Source of the DNA: Natronococcus pandeyae
Lineage (GTDB): Archaea > Halobacteriota > Halobacteria > Halobacteriales > Natrialbaceae
Direction of reading: 5' to 3'
Assembly: GCF_008122205.1 (NCBI RefSeq)
Contig: NZ_PHNJ01000019.1
Location: forward strand, 1-64,000
DNA length: 64,000 nucleotides
The notes under the pieces were generated by a model. That model was not told the DNA's origin. It did not search any database and was given only the letters and a program-made list of their open reading frames with translations. A program made the translations under genes and the position numbers. Positions 33,621 to 42,368 of the stretch are shown in pieces (the first letter of the stretch is position 1; each line of letters opens with the position of its first letter).

Positions 33621-34799
33621 ATGAACCAGCAGGTTCGATGTTACGACTGTGGGAACGCGTACGAGGTCGACGCTCGGAAGCGGTGTGAGTGCGGGGAACC
33701 TCTCTGGTTCGACACCGATTCGACCGACTTCGAGTGGCCCGACGCCGAGTGGAGCGACGGAATGTGGCGATACGCGGACATGCTTCCGGTATCGGATCCG
33801 GTCGGCATCCCCCCCGGAACGACACCGCTCGTCCGCGCGGACCGATTGGACGAGTACGCCGGCTGTACGCTCTACGTGAAAAACGAAGCCCAGAACCCGA
33901 CCGGAAGCTTCAAAGATCGCGGGACCGCAGTCGGCGTCAGCCACGCGTCGGAGACCGGGTACGAATGGGTCGGTACCGTCTCCCACGGAAATATGGCACT
34001 CAGCACGAGCGCGTACGCCGCGAGCGCCGGACTCGAGTGTACGGTCTTCGTACCGGCAGAGACTCCACCGGCGCGACTCGAGCTGATCGCCCGACACGGA
34101 CCCCACATCTTCCGCGTCGAGGGTGACTACGGTCGACTGTACGAGGAGACGCTCTCGCTCGAGACCGACGTCGCATTCGTCAACTCGGATACGCCGCTTC
34201 GGGTCGCCGGCCAGAAGACGGTCGCGTACGAGATTCTCGAACAGATGCAACCCACCGTACCTGACGCGGTCGTCCTCCCCATCAGTAGCGGCGGACAGGC
34301 GAGCGGCGTCTGGAAGGCGATTCGCGAACTCGAGCGCGCAGATCTGATTGACGACGTGCCTGCGCTCTACTTCGTCCAAGCAGAGTCATGTGATCCCATC
34401 GCGACGGCCTATCGAGAGGGCGAACCGGTAGTAACGCCGGTAACTTCCGAGGAGACCATCGCGGTATCGATCGCGAACAGCGATCCCCCGAGTGGGACGC
34501 GAGCGCTCGCAGCTGCTCGTGACACCGACGGAGCGGTTATCTCCGTCCCAGACGACGAGATCCGCGACGCGATGGGGCAACTGTCGACGAAAGCGGGAGT
34601 GTCCGTCGAACCGTCGAGTGCCGTTTCGCTCGCCGGAATTCGACGCCTGTCGCGCTCGAGTGCCGTCGAGACGGAGGATAACGTGGTCGCCATCCTCACC
34701 GGATCTGGATACAAAGAGCGATACGATACGGAGGTCCGGAGCCGGACGATCGATCTCGACGACCTCGAACGAGAGCTCGCAACCGTCGTCGGCCGCTGA
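33621..34799 (+). CDS. thrC: Threonine synthase-like PLP enzyme
   Basis: A 392-residue fold-type II PLP enzyme. An N-terminal zinc-ribbon-like motif (Cys 7, 10, 22, 24) is typical of archaeal threonine synthases. The PLP Lys98 lies in NPTGSFKDRG, followed by VSHGNMALSTSAYAASAGLE (Asn contact) and the phosphate loop ISSGGQASG. It would convert phosphohomoserine to threonine. Related families (cysteate or 2,3-diaminopropionate synthases) cannot be ruled out, and haloarchaea often carry several paralogues. It is monocistronic, with a TATA-like box near 33588. Confidence 0.8.
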   Translation: MNQQVRCYDCGNAYEVDARKRCECGEPLWFDTDSTDFEWPDAEWSDGMWRYADMLPVSDPVGIPPGTTPLVRADRLDEYAGCTLYVKNEAQNPTGSFKDRGTAVGVSHASETGYEWVGTVSHGNMALSTSAYAASAGLECTVFVPAETPPARLELIARHGPHIFRVEGDYGRLYEETLSLETDVAFVNSDTPLRVAGQKTVAYEILEQMQPTVPDAVVLPISSGGQASGVWKAIRELERADLIDDVPALYFVQAESCDPIATAYREGEPVVTPVTSEETIAVSIANSDPPSGTRALAAARDTDGAVISVPDDEIRDAMGQLSTKAGVSVEPSSAVSLAGIRRLSRSSAVETEDNVVAILTGSGYKERYDTEVRSRTIDLDDLERELATVVGR

Positions 34800-35253
34800 C
34801 CGGAACAGTTTGTAATCGAACATATTTGCCTTCATATCGTTTCAAATATAGATTCGAAAACGTACCTGTCTCCCTATTTCTCGGATCGAGAGCGGCGTTC
34901 TCGTCGACAGAATGCCGGCAGAATATGCCTTCTTCACGGCGAAAAATTCAGCGACGGAGACCTCGTTTTTCCGGCAAATTCCTGTGAGGACGACCGCAGC
35001 CGCCGCAGCCGTTTCCGCAGTAGCGTGCCTTTCCAAGACCGACGGCAGGGTACGGCCAGCACTGCTGGACGTCGGTCTATACAGTCCGAGAGGGTGTAAC
35101 GGTACTGTGATCGGTCGATGCAGTCATCGCGACTGGAGTAGTACACGCACTCGCTCACCGTCTCCGAGCGACGGCCACGGCGGCGTTTTGTGATTCACGC
35201 ATCGAAGGTACGGAAATAGCCGGATTGATCTGTTAGTCTGGTGAATAGTAGCT
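34800..35253. other. 454-bp intergenic stretch
   Basis: No supported gene. It contains lower-GC DNA near 34805-34870 and short arginine-rich frames that look like chance. The final bases lead straight into the VOC pseudogene. Confidence 0.6.
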
Positions 35254-35457
35254 ATGAATCCCAAATCGTTCTTTCACGTAGCTATGTAGGTTGAGGATCC
35301 CGAGACTGCCGCGACGTTTTACCGCGAGCATCTCGACGCGGAGGTGCTCGAGCGGCGTCGAGCCGAGGAAACTGATAGTTCGCTAGCCGTCGACGCCTTC
35401 GTTCTCGGAATCGCCGATAAGCGCGTGTATCTGTTCGATCGAGCGCCCTATCTGTAA
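35254..35457 (+). pseudogene. VOC (glyoxalase-like) gene fragment with internal stop
   Basis: The frame starts MNPKSFFHVAM, meets TAG at 35287-35289, then continues in frame as VEDPETAATFYREHLDAEVL...GIADKRVYLFDRAPYL before TAA at 35455-35457. The pattern (HVAM-V-D, AxFYREHLDAEV, DKRVYLFDRAPY) is that of the first half-module of a VOC-superfamily metalloenzyme. The nonsense codon and the loss of the second half make it a pseudogene. It lies 63 bp before the deaminase gene and shares only its short MNP start with it. Confidence 0.7.
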
Positions 35458-35520
35458 CTCGCTGAATATCCTCCGGGGTTACTTATTTCGCTTCCCGCCG
35501 CCCGTACAGACACGATCAAG

Positions 35521-35991
35521 ATGAATCCCGACGATTTCGACCACGACTCGCACATGCGAAGGGCCTTCGAACTCGCTCGCGAGGCCGCCGACCGCGGTGA
35601 TCGACCGTTCGGCAGCGTGCTCGTTCGCGACGACGCAGTCGTTCTGACCGACTCCAACCGCGTCGTTACGGAGAACGATATCCGTCGACACCCAGAACTC
35701 CACCTCGCGTACCGTGCGTGTCGAAAACTCGAGTCCGACGACCGCGCGGAAACGGTCATGTACACGAGTACGGAGCCGTGTCCGATGTGTGCTGGCGGGA
35801 TGGTACGGGCTGGATTCGACCGGGTCGTGTACAGCGTCGACGGAGACGAGATTGCAGAGTTTACAGGGAGTAGTCCGTCCGTCCGATCAGCAACGATACT
35901 CGACGGGATCACCGCTGTTGTCGGCCCCGTCCTGAACGAGGAGGGACGACGGATCCACGAAGAGTACGACTGGTCAGGGACTCACGATTGA
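35521..35991 (+). CDS. Nucleoside/base deaminase (cytidine deaminase superfamily)
   Basis: This 156-residue zinc enzyme has the catalytic HPE (His57, Glu59) in RRHPELHLAYRA and the zinc Cys pair PCPMC (Cys87, Cys90). The N-terminus RPFGSVLVRDDAVVLTDSNR matches guanine-deaminase and tRNA-adenosine-deaminase-like families. Length and lack of extra domains fit a free-base or nucleoside deaminase such as guanine deaminase. A TATA-like box lies near 35482. Substrate is not certain. Confidence 0.87.
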   Translation: MNPDDFDHDSHMRRAFELAREAADRGDRPFGSVLVRDDAVVLTDSNRVVTENDIRRHPELHLAYRACRKLESDDRAETVMYTSTEPCPMCAGGMVRAGFDRVVYSVDGDEIAEFTGSSPSVRSATILDGITAVVGPVLNEEGRRIHEEYDWSGTHD

Positions 35992-36129
35992 AGTCGACGG
36001 TTCGTCAGTACACCCGCGTTCCACCGACGCAAGACTGGAAACGTACCACTCGTCGGTCGGCCAGGAACTCTCTCCGCTCTCGCCTCGAGCAGCAGCCCTC
36101 GGATGGAATCGGATACGAACCGACCAGGG

Positions 36130-36444
36130 TCAGGCGTAGCTCATGCTATCGAGGTTGTACCGATCGGTCGTGTGATTTCGGTCGATCACGAGTGTAGAAC
36201 CGTTCGCCTCCTCCTGTAGTTCACAGTTGAACTCTCCGAGGTTCCCCGGATTGAGAGACCCTGGCGGATCGGCGAGCGTGAAATTGAGCGTTCCGGTGTT
36301 CCCGCGAACCCGCTCGGGCTTTTTCGCCTCGGCGTGGATTCGGTCGCCGTTCTGTTTCACGTCGATCGTGCCGGTAAACTCCCAGGTATCGTCGTTGTAC
36401 CGGATACGCTCGCCCTCGAGTTCTGGGAGGTGTGCCTCGACCAT
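36130..36444 (-). CDS. Conserved-looking small hypothetical protein
   Basis: A 104-residue, mostly beta protein with an acidic N-terminus (MVEAHLPELEGERIRYNDDT) and a patch LNPGNLGEFNCELQEE. I chose ATG 36444, where coding bias begins; the frame is open further upstream but antisense to the aldolase. I believe relatives exist in other haloarchaea, but no function is known to me. It stands alone. Confidence 0.6.
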   Translation of the reverse strand: MVEAHLPELEGERIRYNDDTWEFTGTIDVKQNGDRIHAEAKKPERVRGNTGTLNFTLADPPGSLNPGNLGEFNCELQEEANGSTLVIDRNHTTDRYNLDSMSYA

Positions 36445-36509
36445 ACGAGAACGGCACCGTCGGCGAATATAGTCGTTCGGGGGTTCCACTGGAATCCTGA
36501 CACCACAGT

Positions 36510-37292
36510 TCAGCTTGAATCGGCACTCCCTGTCAGTTTCTCGAACTCCGATCGTGCGGCTTCGCTGCCGTCGGCGAGGTAGAACATGTCCGCACCGACG
36601 ATCACGAAATCGACACCGGCGTCGACCCGGCGACGGATTCCCTCGGGATCGGTCGCGAGCATTCCGACGGGCGTTCCGGCGTCGTGGGCTGCCTCCAGCA
36701 CCGACTGTAGTGCCGCCCGGAATCGCTCGTGCTTCCACTCGCCGAAGACGTCCATCGACGCCGAGAGATCCCCGTGGCCGACGATGACCGCATCCACTCC
36801 GTCGACGGAGACGATCTCCTCGGCGTCCTCGACGCCGCGTTTGGTCTCTATCTGAACGATGGTCGTCAGTTCCTCGTTCGCGCGCTCGAAGTACTCGTCG
36901 AAGGTCCGCCCGTAGTCAGAGGCTCGTGCCGGCGCGGCCCCGCGGACGCCTTCGGGTGGGTATCGCATCGCTTCGACAGCCCGTTCCGCCTGTTCGGCGG
37001 TTTCGATCATCGGGATCATCAGTCCCGCGGCCCCTAGATCCAGAACGCGTTTTATCCGAGCGCGGTCGTTCCGGGGAACACGAACGAGCGGTTCAACGTC
37101 CTCGTCGAGGGCATCGACCGCTCGAAGGACGTTTCCGAGAGACTCGAGTTCCATGGCCGTGTGTTCGGTGTCGACGATCACGAAATCGAACCCGCGAGCG
37201 CAGATCTCCGCGACCGTCGGATGCCCGATAGAGATCCAGTTCCCTACTGCGTGTTCTCCAGGTTTCAGTAGTTGCTGTAGTCCGTCTTCCAT
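36510..37292 (-). CDS. HpcH/HpaI-family class II aldolase
   Basis: A 260-residue TIM-barrel aldolase with GFDFVIVDTEHTAME (catalytic His loop), PLVRVPRND, GLMIPMIETAEQAE (metal Glu) and a glycine-rich GAAPARASDYG loop. It ends with DAVIVGHGDLSASM. Family members split 4-hydroxy-2-oxo acids to pyruvate and an aldehyde (for example 2-dehydro-3-deoxyglucarate aldolase). It could complete sugar-acid breakdown begun by the enolase-superfamily enzymes 8 kb away, but it is not in their operon. Confidence 0.88.
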   Translation of the reverse strand: MEDGLQQLLKPGEHAVGNWISIGHPTVAEICARGFDFVIVDTEHTAMELESLGNVLRAVDALDEDVEPLVRVPRNDRARIKRVLDLGAAGLMIPMIETAEQAERAVEAMRYPPEGVRGAAPARASDYGRTFDEYFERANEELTTIVQIETKRGVEDAEEIVSVDGVDAVIVGHGDLSASMDVFGEWKHERFRAALQSVLEAAHDAGTPVGMLATDPEGIRRRVDAGVDFVIVGADMFYLADGSEAARSEFEKLTGSADSS

Positions 37293-37653
37293 ACCGATGA
37301 CTCACACGGTTCGCATATCAATCTTGAGCGTCTTCGCAGAGACTCCGATCGCACCGTCGGCAAGCAGGTCGGGCAGTACAGCCACGTTTCCAGCCCGTCA
37401 ACCGTCGGCTATGACTCCGGATTCCAACCGTCCCGAGGAGTCCGACCCGGTCGAAACGAATCCGACGGAGACGCTCGCCCTCGAGTTCGAGTGACGAGTC
37501 GGGAGACACCGAACTGCCGCCGCGAAACCGCGCAGTGACTCCCGCGGCGTCCTGTTCGAGTTCGGCAGAACTGGCGAAAGCCGTTCGATCCGAGAGGCCG
37601 CCGACGTGCCGTCGGCCGCGAACCTATCCGCGTACAGCGCGTACTCGTCCCCA
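37293..37653. other. 361-bp intergenic stretch
   Basis: No full gene is supported. A short acidic frame near 37411-37494 (PEESDPVETNPTETLALEFE) has haloarchaeal character but no start context. It may be the tail of a lost gene. The rest is ordinary intergenic DNA. Confidence 0.5.
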
Positions 37654-38559
37654 ATGAGCAAGACGATCCTCATCACCGGCTGTTCGTCGGGTATCGGACG
37701 CGCGACCGCCCGCGCGTTTCTCGCCGACGGCTGGGACGTCTACGCGACCGCGCGAGACCCGGACGAACTCGCCGAACTCGAGGCGGCCGGCGCGACGACG
37801 GCCCGCCTCGACGTGACCTCGAGCGCGGACGCCGAACGGGTGGTCGACCGAATAATCGAGGAGCGCGGCCGTCTCGACTGTCTCGTCAACAACGCCGGCT
37901 TCGGCCAGCCGGGACCCATCGAGGACGTGCCGATCGAGAAGGTTCGAGAACAGTACGACGTCAACGTCTTCGGCCCACACCGGCTGATGCGCGCCGCCCT
38001 GCCGCACATGCGCGAGCAGGGCTCCGGGACGATCGTCAACGTCACGAGCATCACGGATCGCTTTCCGATCGCCGGACTGGGCGCCTACAGCAGCTCGAAA
38101 TCGGCGCTCGCGACCGCCAGCCAGACCGTCCGCCAGGAGGTACAAGAAGACGACGTCGACGTCGTCGTGGTCGAGCCGACGGTCGTGGCGACGGACCACT
38201 ACGACCGCATGCGCGAGGAACTCGTCGACGTCGACCACGGGACGGCGTACACCGACCTCTACGAGCTCCACGAACAGCTCCACACGAGCAAGAGCGGCGG
38301 CCTGGGGATCACGACGCCCGAGACGGTCGCCGAGACGATACTCGAGGCGGCGACCAGCGAGTCCCCGAAGCGACGGTACAGCGTCGGCTGGACGGCGAAA
38401 GTCGGCGCGACCGTCGCGGCCGTCCTTCCCGAATCGTGGCGGACCCCGGTGCTCTCCCTCGGCGTCCGCGTCGCAACCACGTACCCGGCAAAGCGGTTAC
38501 TCGGGTGGTGGTTCGCTCGACACCACCGGGCGGACCGCCCCGAGCCCAGCGGACGGTAG
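37654..38559 (+). CDS. SDR-family oxidoreductase
   Basis: A 301-residue classical short-chain dehydrogenase with TGCSSGIGRATARAF (nucleotide loop), LVNNAGFGQPGP, SITDRF and the catalytic YSSSKSALATAS (Tyr, Lys). The C-terminal 60 residues (VGWTAKVGATVAAVLPESWR) include a hydrophobic segment that may touch the membrane. This extended form is close to retinol- or ketone-dehydrogenase-like SDRs acting on lipophilic substrates. It starts at ATG 37654 and is monocistronic. Confidence 0.88.
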   Translation: MSKTILITGCSSGIGRATARAFLADGWDVYATARDPDELAELEAAGATTARLDVTSSADAERVVDRIIEERGRLDCLVNNAGFGQPGPIEDVPIEKVREQYDVNVFGPHRLMRAALPHMREQGSGTIVNVTSITDRFPIAGLGAYSSSKSALATASQTVRQEVQEDDVDVVVVEPTVVATDHYDRMREELVDVDHGTAYTDLYELHEQLHTSKSGGLGITTPETVAETILEAATSESPKRRYSVGWTAKVGATVAAVLPESWRTPVLSLGVRVATTYPAKRLLGWWFARHHRADRPEPSGR

Positions 38560-38643
38560 CCGCGAGTGTCGTCGTTCGAGAGTGTCCGTTTTACCGGAAA
38601 AACGGCTTTGTGGCTCCTCCCCGAACGTCCGGCCGGAACTACA

Positions 38644-39177
38644 GTGAGTGACCACCAGACCGAAGTTCGCGATTTCCGTGACCTGTTCGTCGCCGAACTC
38701 GAGGGCGTCTACGACATGGAGTTGAAGCTGGTCGACGCCCTCGAGGAGATGTCCGGGGCGGCCACGAACGACAACCTCAGCAAAGGCTTCGCCATCCACC
38801 GGACAGAGACGGAGACGCAAGTCGAGCACGTCGAGGCGGCGTTCGACGCGCTCGGCCGAGAGCCGACCAGACGGGACAACCGGATCGTCGACGGCCTGCT
38901 GGCCGAGCGAGAACGGTTCGACGCCGGCGTGAGCGACGACGCCGTCCTGAACACCTACTACCTCACTGCGGCGATCGCGACGGAGCGATTCGAAATTACC
39001 AGTTACGAGGGGCTGCTCGTGACGGCCGAACAGGCGAATCTCGGCGCGGACGTGACCGAGCCGCTGGAGCGCAACCTCGAGCAGGAAGCGAAGACCCTCC
39101 GGAAGCTGCAGGCGCTCGTCGAGGGGACGGACGGCAGGACGCTCTGGGACAGGCTACCCGGTTCGAAACGGAGCTGA
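38644..39177 (+). CDS. DUF892 (YciE/YciF-like) ferritin-like protein
   Basis: A 177-residue four-helix bundle with DLFVAELEGVYDMELKLVDAL at the start, the Glu/His pattern KGFAIHRTETETQVEHVEAAF, and a C-terminal NLEQEAKTLRKLQALVEG. YciE-type proteins are stress-induced, ferritin-like di-iron proteins whose function is not settled. The GTG start at 38644 (VSDHQTEVRDFRDLF) is chosen because the preceding 26 codons are not family-like. Confidence 0.83.
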   Translation: MSDHQTEVRDFRDLFVAELEGVYDMELKLVDALEEMSGAATNDNLSKGFAIHRTETETQVEHVEAAFDALGREPTRRDNRIVDGLLAERERFDAGVSDDAVLNTYYLTAAIATERFEITSYEGLLVTAEQANLGADVTEPLERNLEQEAKTLRKLQALVEGTDGRTLWDRLPGSKRS

Positions 39178-39270
39178 CCGAGGGGTCGAGTGATCGGTTA
39201 CGGGGCACAGCCCTCGAGCGGGCTCGATCCGCGCCGGGACGATCGAGCAGGGTACTGCAAGACGAGTTGG

Positions 39271-39459
39271 CTATTCGTCTTCCTCCTCTAGCTCGCGGAG
39301 CGCCGCACAGTTCAGACACGGCACGAATCGGAGCGGTTCCCCGCAGTTCTGGCAGTGCCCTTTCGGATATACGCGACGTCTCCGATCGTCGTCCCGATCG
39401 TTCGACTCGTCGTTCCGGTCGCTGGCCTCGTTGTTCCGGTCGTTCGACTCATCACTCAT
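39271..39459 (-). CDS. Small zinc-ribbon protein with acidic low-complexity N-terminus
   Basis: A 62-residue product. About 30 residues rich in Asn, Asp, Ser and Arg are followed by YPKGHCQNCGEPLRFVPCLNCAAL, whose two CxxC pairs (CQNC, CLNC) form a zinc ribbon. It starts at ATG 39459; the frame is open further upstream but without haloarchaeal codon bias. Its role is unknown; such proteins often mediate protein or nucleic-acid contacts. Confidence 0.6.
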   Translation of the reverse strand: MSDESNDRNNEASDRNDESNDRDDDRRRRVYPKGHCQNCGEPLRFVPCLNCAALRELEEEDE

Positions 39460-40571
39460 CTCGGAACCCGCCTCGATTTCACCCGGGTTCGTGCAGGCGT
39501 GATCCACCGACGGGACTCGAGACGGGAGACGATCGTCCAGCCGACCATCGGTCGTCGATTGCAGCAGTGACCGAATGCGCTCGGGATCTGATCGCCCATT
39601 TCGAGCCACCTGTCGGTGGGTAGTTATCCGAGGCACAAAACGCGCGTCGTTGCTCTTGCCAAGCGTTCCCATCGGGTAACTCTGTCGAGAGTGAATGGGC
39701 ACTCGGGATAATTATCGCTTCGATCCAGACAGCGCTGCTGGCTCTCGTCCTGGCGACCCGATGGTCTACCCCCTCGATCTCGTAGCCAGCGTATCCGACG
39801 AGAGGACAGTCTTGGGACGATCCCCGGACCGAGAATCGATCGAAATAATCGAATAGAGAGAGGTTTCCGCATACGTACGTCAACGGATATTTCTGTACTA
39901 CTGGGGCTCAGGCCAAAGCGTCGTCGTATCGTCTCAGCAGTCCAGACGGAGTCAGTGCTCGAATTCGGTCACTCACACCGGCTCTGTCGGTTATTTCGTC
40001 CTCAACAACGCGTTCGCAACCACTGGGGAAGTTATGCGAATTTTAAGTTATCGACACTATGATAATAGTCTCGAGCGGCACTCTAACGGTTCGAGCGCGT
40101 ATGAATCGACGAAAACTGATCCGCAGTTCGAATTCGCGTCTCTCGGCTGGAAATGCCCTACCACAGACAACTTCCGAACCTATTCGATTCGCTATCTGTA
40201 TACAAAATCGAGGCTTCTCGAACAGCCCTACGTGCGTGTCGTGATCAAGGAGACGCTACGGGCTCCGAATCGATTCGATCGAAGTTCGTGCATCTGAAAG
40301 CGACGTGAACTGACGAGAGAGCCATCGACTGTATCGACAACCACACAGAGTGTCATAAACAGAGAATTTCGTGCCAGCGTTGCGCTGCCGATCGCGCGGT
40401 AACTAAACCCTACCCATAGTAATTACACCCATACGTGTGTAAATAACTACCGGACACAACTTATCGCTGAAGAGACAGGTATTGTCGCGCCGAATCTCGC
40501 ATTCGGAGACTGTGCGCCAGTCGAATCACTTCGTCAGGCGGTGCCGTAAGCACCGTCGACGACGCCGTCCG
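39460..40571. other. About 1.1 kb without a supported gene
   Basis: Codon bias is absent in all frames. GC is lower than the surroundings from about 40020 to 40300. An 87-residue frame at 40034-40297 has no haloarchaeal character. An inverted repeat TTACAC (40423-40428) and GTGTAA (40437-40442) occurs near the 3' side. The region follows the stop of etfA and may include its terminator. Confidence 0.55.
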
Positions 40572-41549
40572 TCACGTCGTCTCTCGTATCGCCTCGGTCA
40601 GTTCCGGAACAACCTCGTGAAGGTCGCCGATCACGGCGTAGTCGGCTTTCTGGACGATAGCGGCCTCGGAGTCGGTGTTGATCGCGAGGATGGTATCGGC
40701 CCCCTTACAGCCGACCATGTGCTGGACTGCGCCGCTGATCCCGCAGGCGATATAGATGTCGGGGCTGATCTGTGCACCGGTCAGCCCGATCTGATCGTCG
40801 TGGGGTCGCCAGCCCTCGTTGATTGCAGCCCGCGAGGCGCCGACCGTTCCACCGAGCAGATCGGCCAGCTCTTCGAGTTTGTCGTAGTCCTCCGGGCCAC
40901 CGACGCCGCGGCCGCCGCCGACCACGACCCGGGCCTCGCCCAGCGGGATTCCTTCCTCGTCCGCCGTCTCGACTCGCTCGACGCGGACCCGGAGGTGGGC
41001 GTCGTCGAGCGACGGCGTGAACTCGCTGACCGTCGGCTCGGTCGTCGACGCGGCCTCCTCGATCGGGTACTCGTGCTCGGCGGCGGTCACCAGCTTCGTC
41101 TCGCCCTCGAGTCGGGCGTGCTCGACGAGGCTGCCGCCCCAGCGGTGGCGTCGGAGCTCGTAGGTCTCTCCTTCGTCGACGACGTCGACGGCGATGCAGT
41201 CGGTCGCCATCGGGGCGTCGAGTGCGGCACCGGCGTGGGCCAGCACTTCGTGCCCGCGATCGGTTCCGGGGGCCGCGACCGTGCTCACACCGAGCTCCGA
41301 AACGAGCTGGGTGATGCTTTCACCCCACGCCGCCGGTGCGTAGCCGTCGAGACGGTCGTGCGTGACGTGGTAGATCTCCTCGACGCCGTACGGGCCGAGT
41401 TCGCCCTCTAAGGCGCCTCCCTCCTCACCGAAGACGACGGCGCCGAGTTCCGTCTCCTCGCCCGCAGCTAACTCGCGAGCCATCGTGAGCGCCTCGAGGG
41501 AGGTCTCCTCGGGAACGCCGCTCTCGTGTTCGACGAGTCCGAGGATCAT
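40572..41549 (-). CDS. etfA: Electron transfer flavoprotein, alpha subunit
   Basis: A 325-residue EtfA/FixB protein. The variable N-terminal domain begins MILGLVEHESGVPEET, and the C-terminal FAD domain has VVVGGGRGVGG, LGGTVGASRAAINEGW, QIGLTGAQISPDIYIACGIS and ILAINTDSEAAIVQKADY. It carries two electrons from flavin dehydrogenases towards the quinone pool. ATG 41549 overlaps the etfB stop by 4 bp. The gene order after a dimethylglycine-dehydrogenase-like enzyme suggests that enzyme is the donor. Confidence 0.93.
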   Translation of the reverse strand: MILGLVEHESGVPEETSLEALTMARELAAGEETELGAVVFGEEGGALEGELGPYGVEEIYHVTHDRLDGYAPAAWGESITQLVSELGVSTVAAPGTDRGHEVLAHAGAALDAPMATDCIAVDVVDEGETYELRRHRWGGSLVEHARLEGETKLVTAAEHEYPIEEAASTTEPTVSEFTPSLDDAHLRVRVERVETADEEGIPLGEARVVVGGGRGVGGPEDYDKLEELADLLGGTVGASRAAINEGWRPHDDQIGLTGAQISPDIYIACGISGAVQHMVGCKGADTILAINTDSEAAIVQKADYAVIGDLHEVVPELTEAIRETT

Positions 41550-42319
41550 AGCACTTCGACCTCCGATTCGAGTAGTTCGACGATCTCCGGGACGGCGTCG
41601 GCCCCCTCCCCGAGAACCTCGGCGTCGGAGTCGTCCGCTTCGGGGGCTTCCAGGCGGATTTTCTCGAACGTGCCCGGAGCCACCGCCCGATCGGGCTCGA
41701 GGTTGGCGACCTCCTGGCGGCGCGCCTGCATCTTGGCGCGCATCGAGGCGTATCTGGGTTCGTTGATCCCTTCCTTGACCGCGACGACCGCCGGCAGGTC
41801 GATCTCGTACACCTCCTCGCCGCCAGAAATCTCGCGTTTCGCAGTCGCGACGCCGTCCTCGACCTCGAGCGATTTGATTCCCGTCACGCAGGGGAGATCG
41901 AGTTCGGCCGCGACGCGGACGCCGACCTGGTAGTTGGCCATGTCGGCCGACTCGTTGCCGAACAGCAGCAGGTCGAACTCGGTGTCCTCGTCGGGCAGGT
42001 CGCGAATGGCGGTCGCGATGGCCGACGCGGTCGCCCGCGGGCCCCACTCCTCGCCGTCGGTCTCGAGCAGCGTCGCCTCGTCGACTCGCATGGCGAGCGC
42101 CGTCCGGAGCTGTTCGGTCGCCTCCTCGGGGCCGAGCGTGAGGACGTGCGTCTGCCCGCCGTGGCTCTCGACTTGCTGGATGGCTTCCTCGACGGCGCAC
42201 TCCTCGTGTGGGCTCATGGTAAACCCGAGGTTACTCGTGTCGATTCGCTGATTGTCGTCCGTCAGTACGATCTTTGCACCGGTGTTCGGTACCCGTTTGA
42301 TACAGGCCAGTACGTTCAT
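41546..42319 (-). CDS. etfB: Electron transfer flavoprotein, beta subunit
   Basis: A 257-residue EtfB/FixA protein, MNVLACIKRVPNTGAKIVL, with the AMP-binding-region segment LLFGNESADMANYQVGVRVA and the recognition segment GINEPRYASMRAKMQARR near residue 185. It forms the ETF heterodimer with the coupled downstream gene. It follows the flavoprotein gene at 42369-44903 after 49 bp on the same strand, so all three are likely one operon. Confidence 0.93.
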   Translation of the reverse strand: MNVLACIKRVPNTGAKIVLTDDNQRIDTSNLGFTMSPHEECAVEEAIQQVESHGGQTHVLTLGPEEATEQLRTALAMRVDEATLLETDGEEWGPRATASAIATAIRDLPDEDTEFDLLLFGNESADMANYQVGVRVAAELDLPCVTGIKSLEVEDGVATAKREISGGEEVYEIDLPAVVAVKEGINEPRYASMRAKMQARRQEVANLEPDRAVAPGTFEKIRLEAPEADDSDAEVLGEGADAVPEIVELLESEVEVL

Positions 42320-42368
42320 TGTGTGGATGGGAGGCCGCGGACGGCCTCGGTGTGATTCGTGGGCTGTG

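Noticed and set aside
40034-40297. 87-residue open frame in the gap after etfA
   Set aside because: Codon use and amino-acid composition are unlike haloarchaeal proteins (few acidic residues), with no promoter at suitable spacing and no motif.
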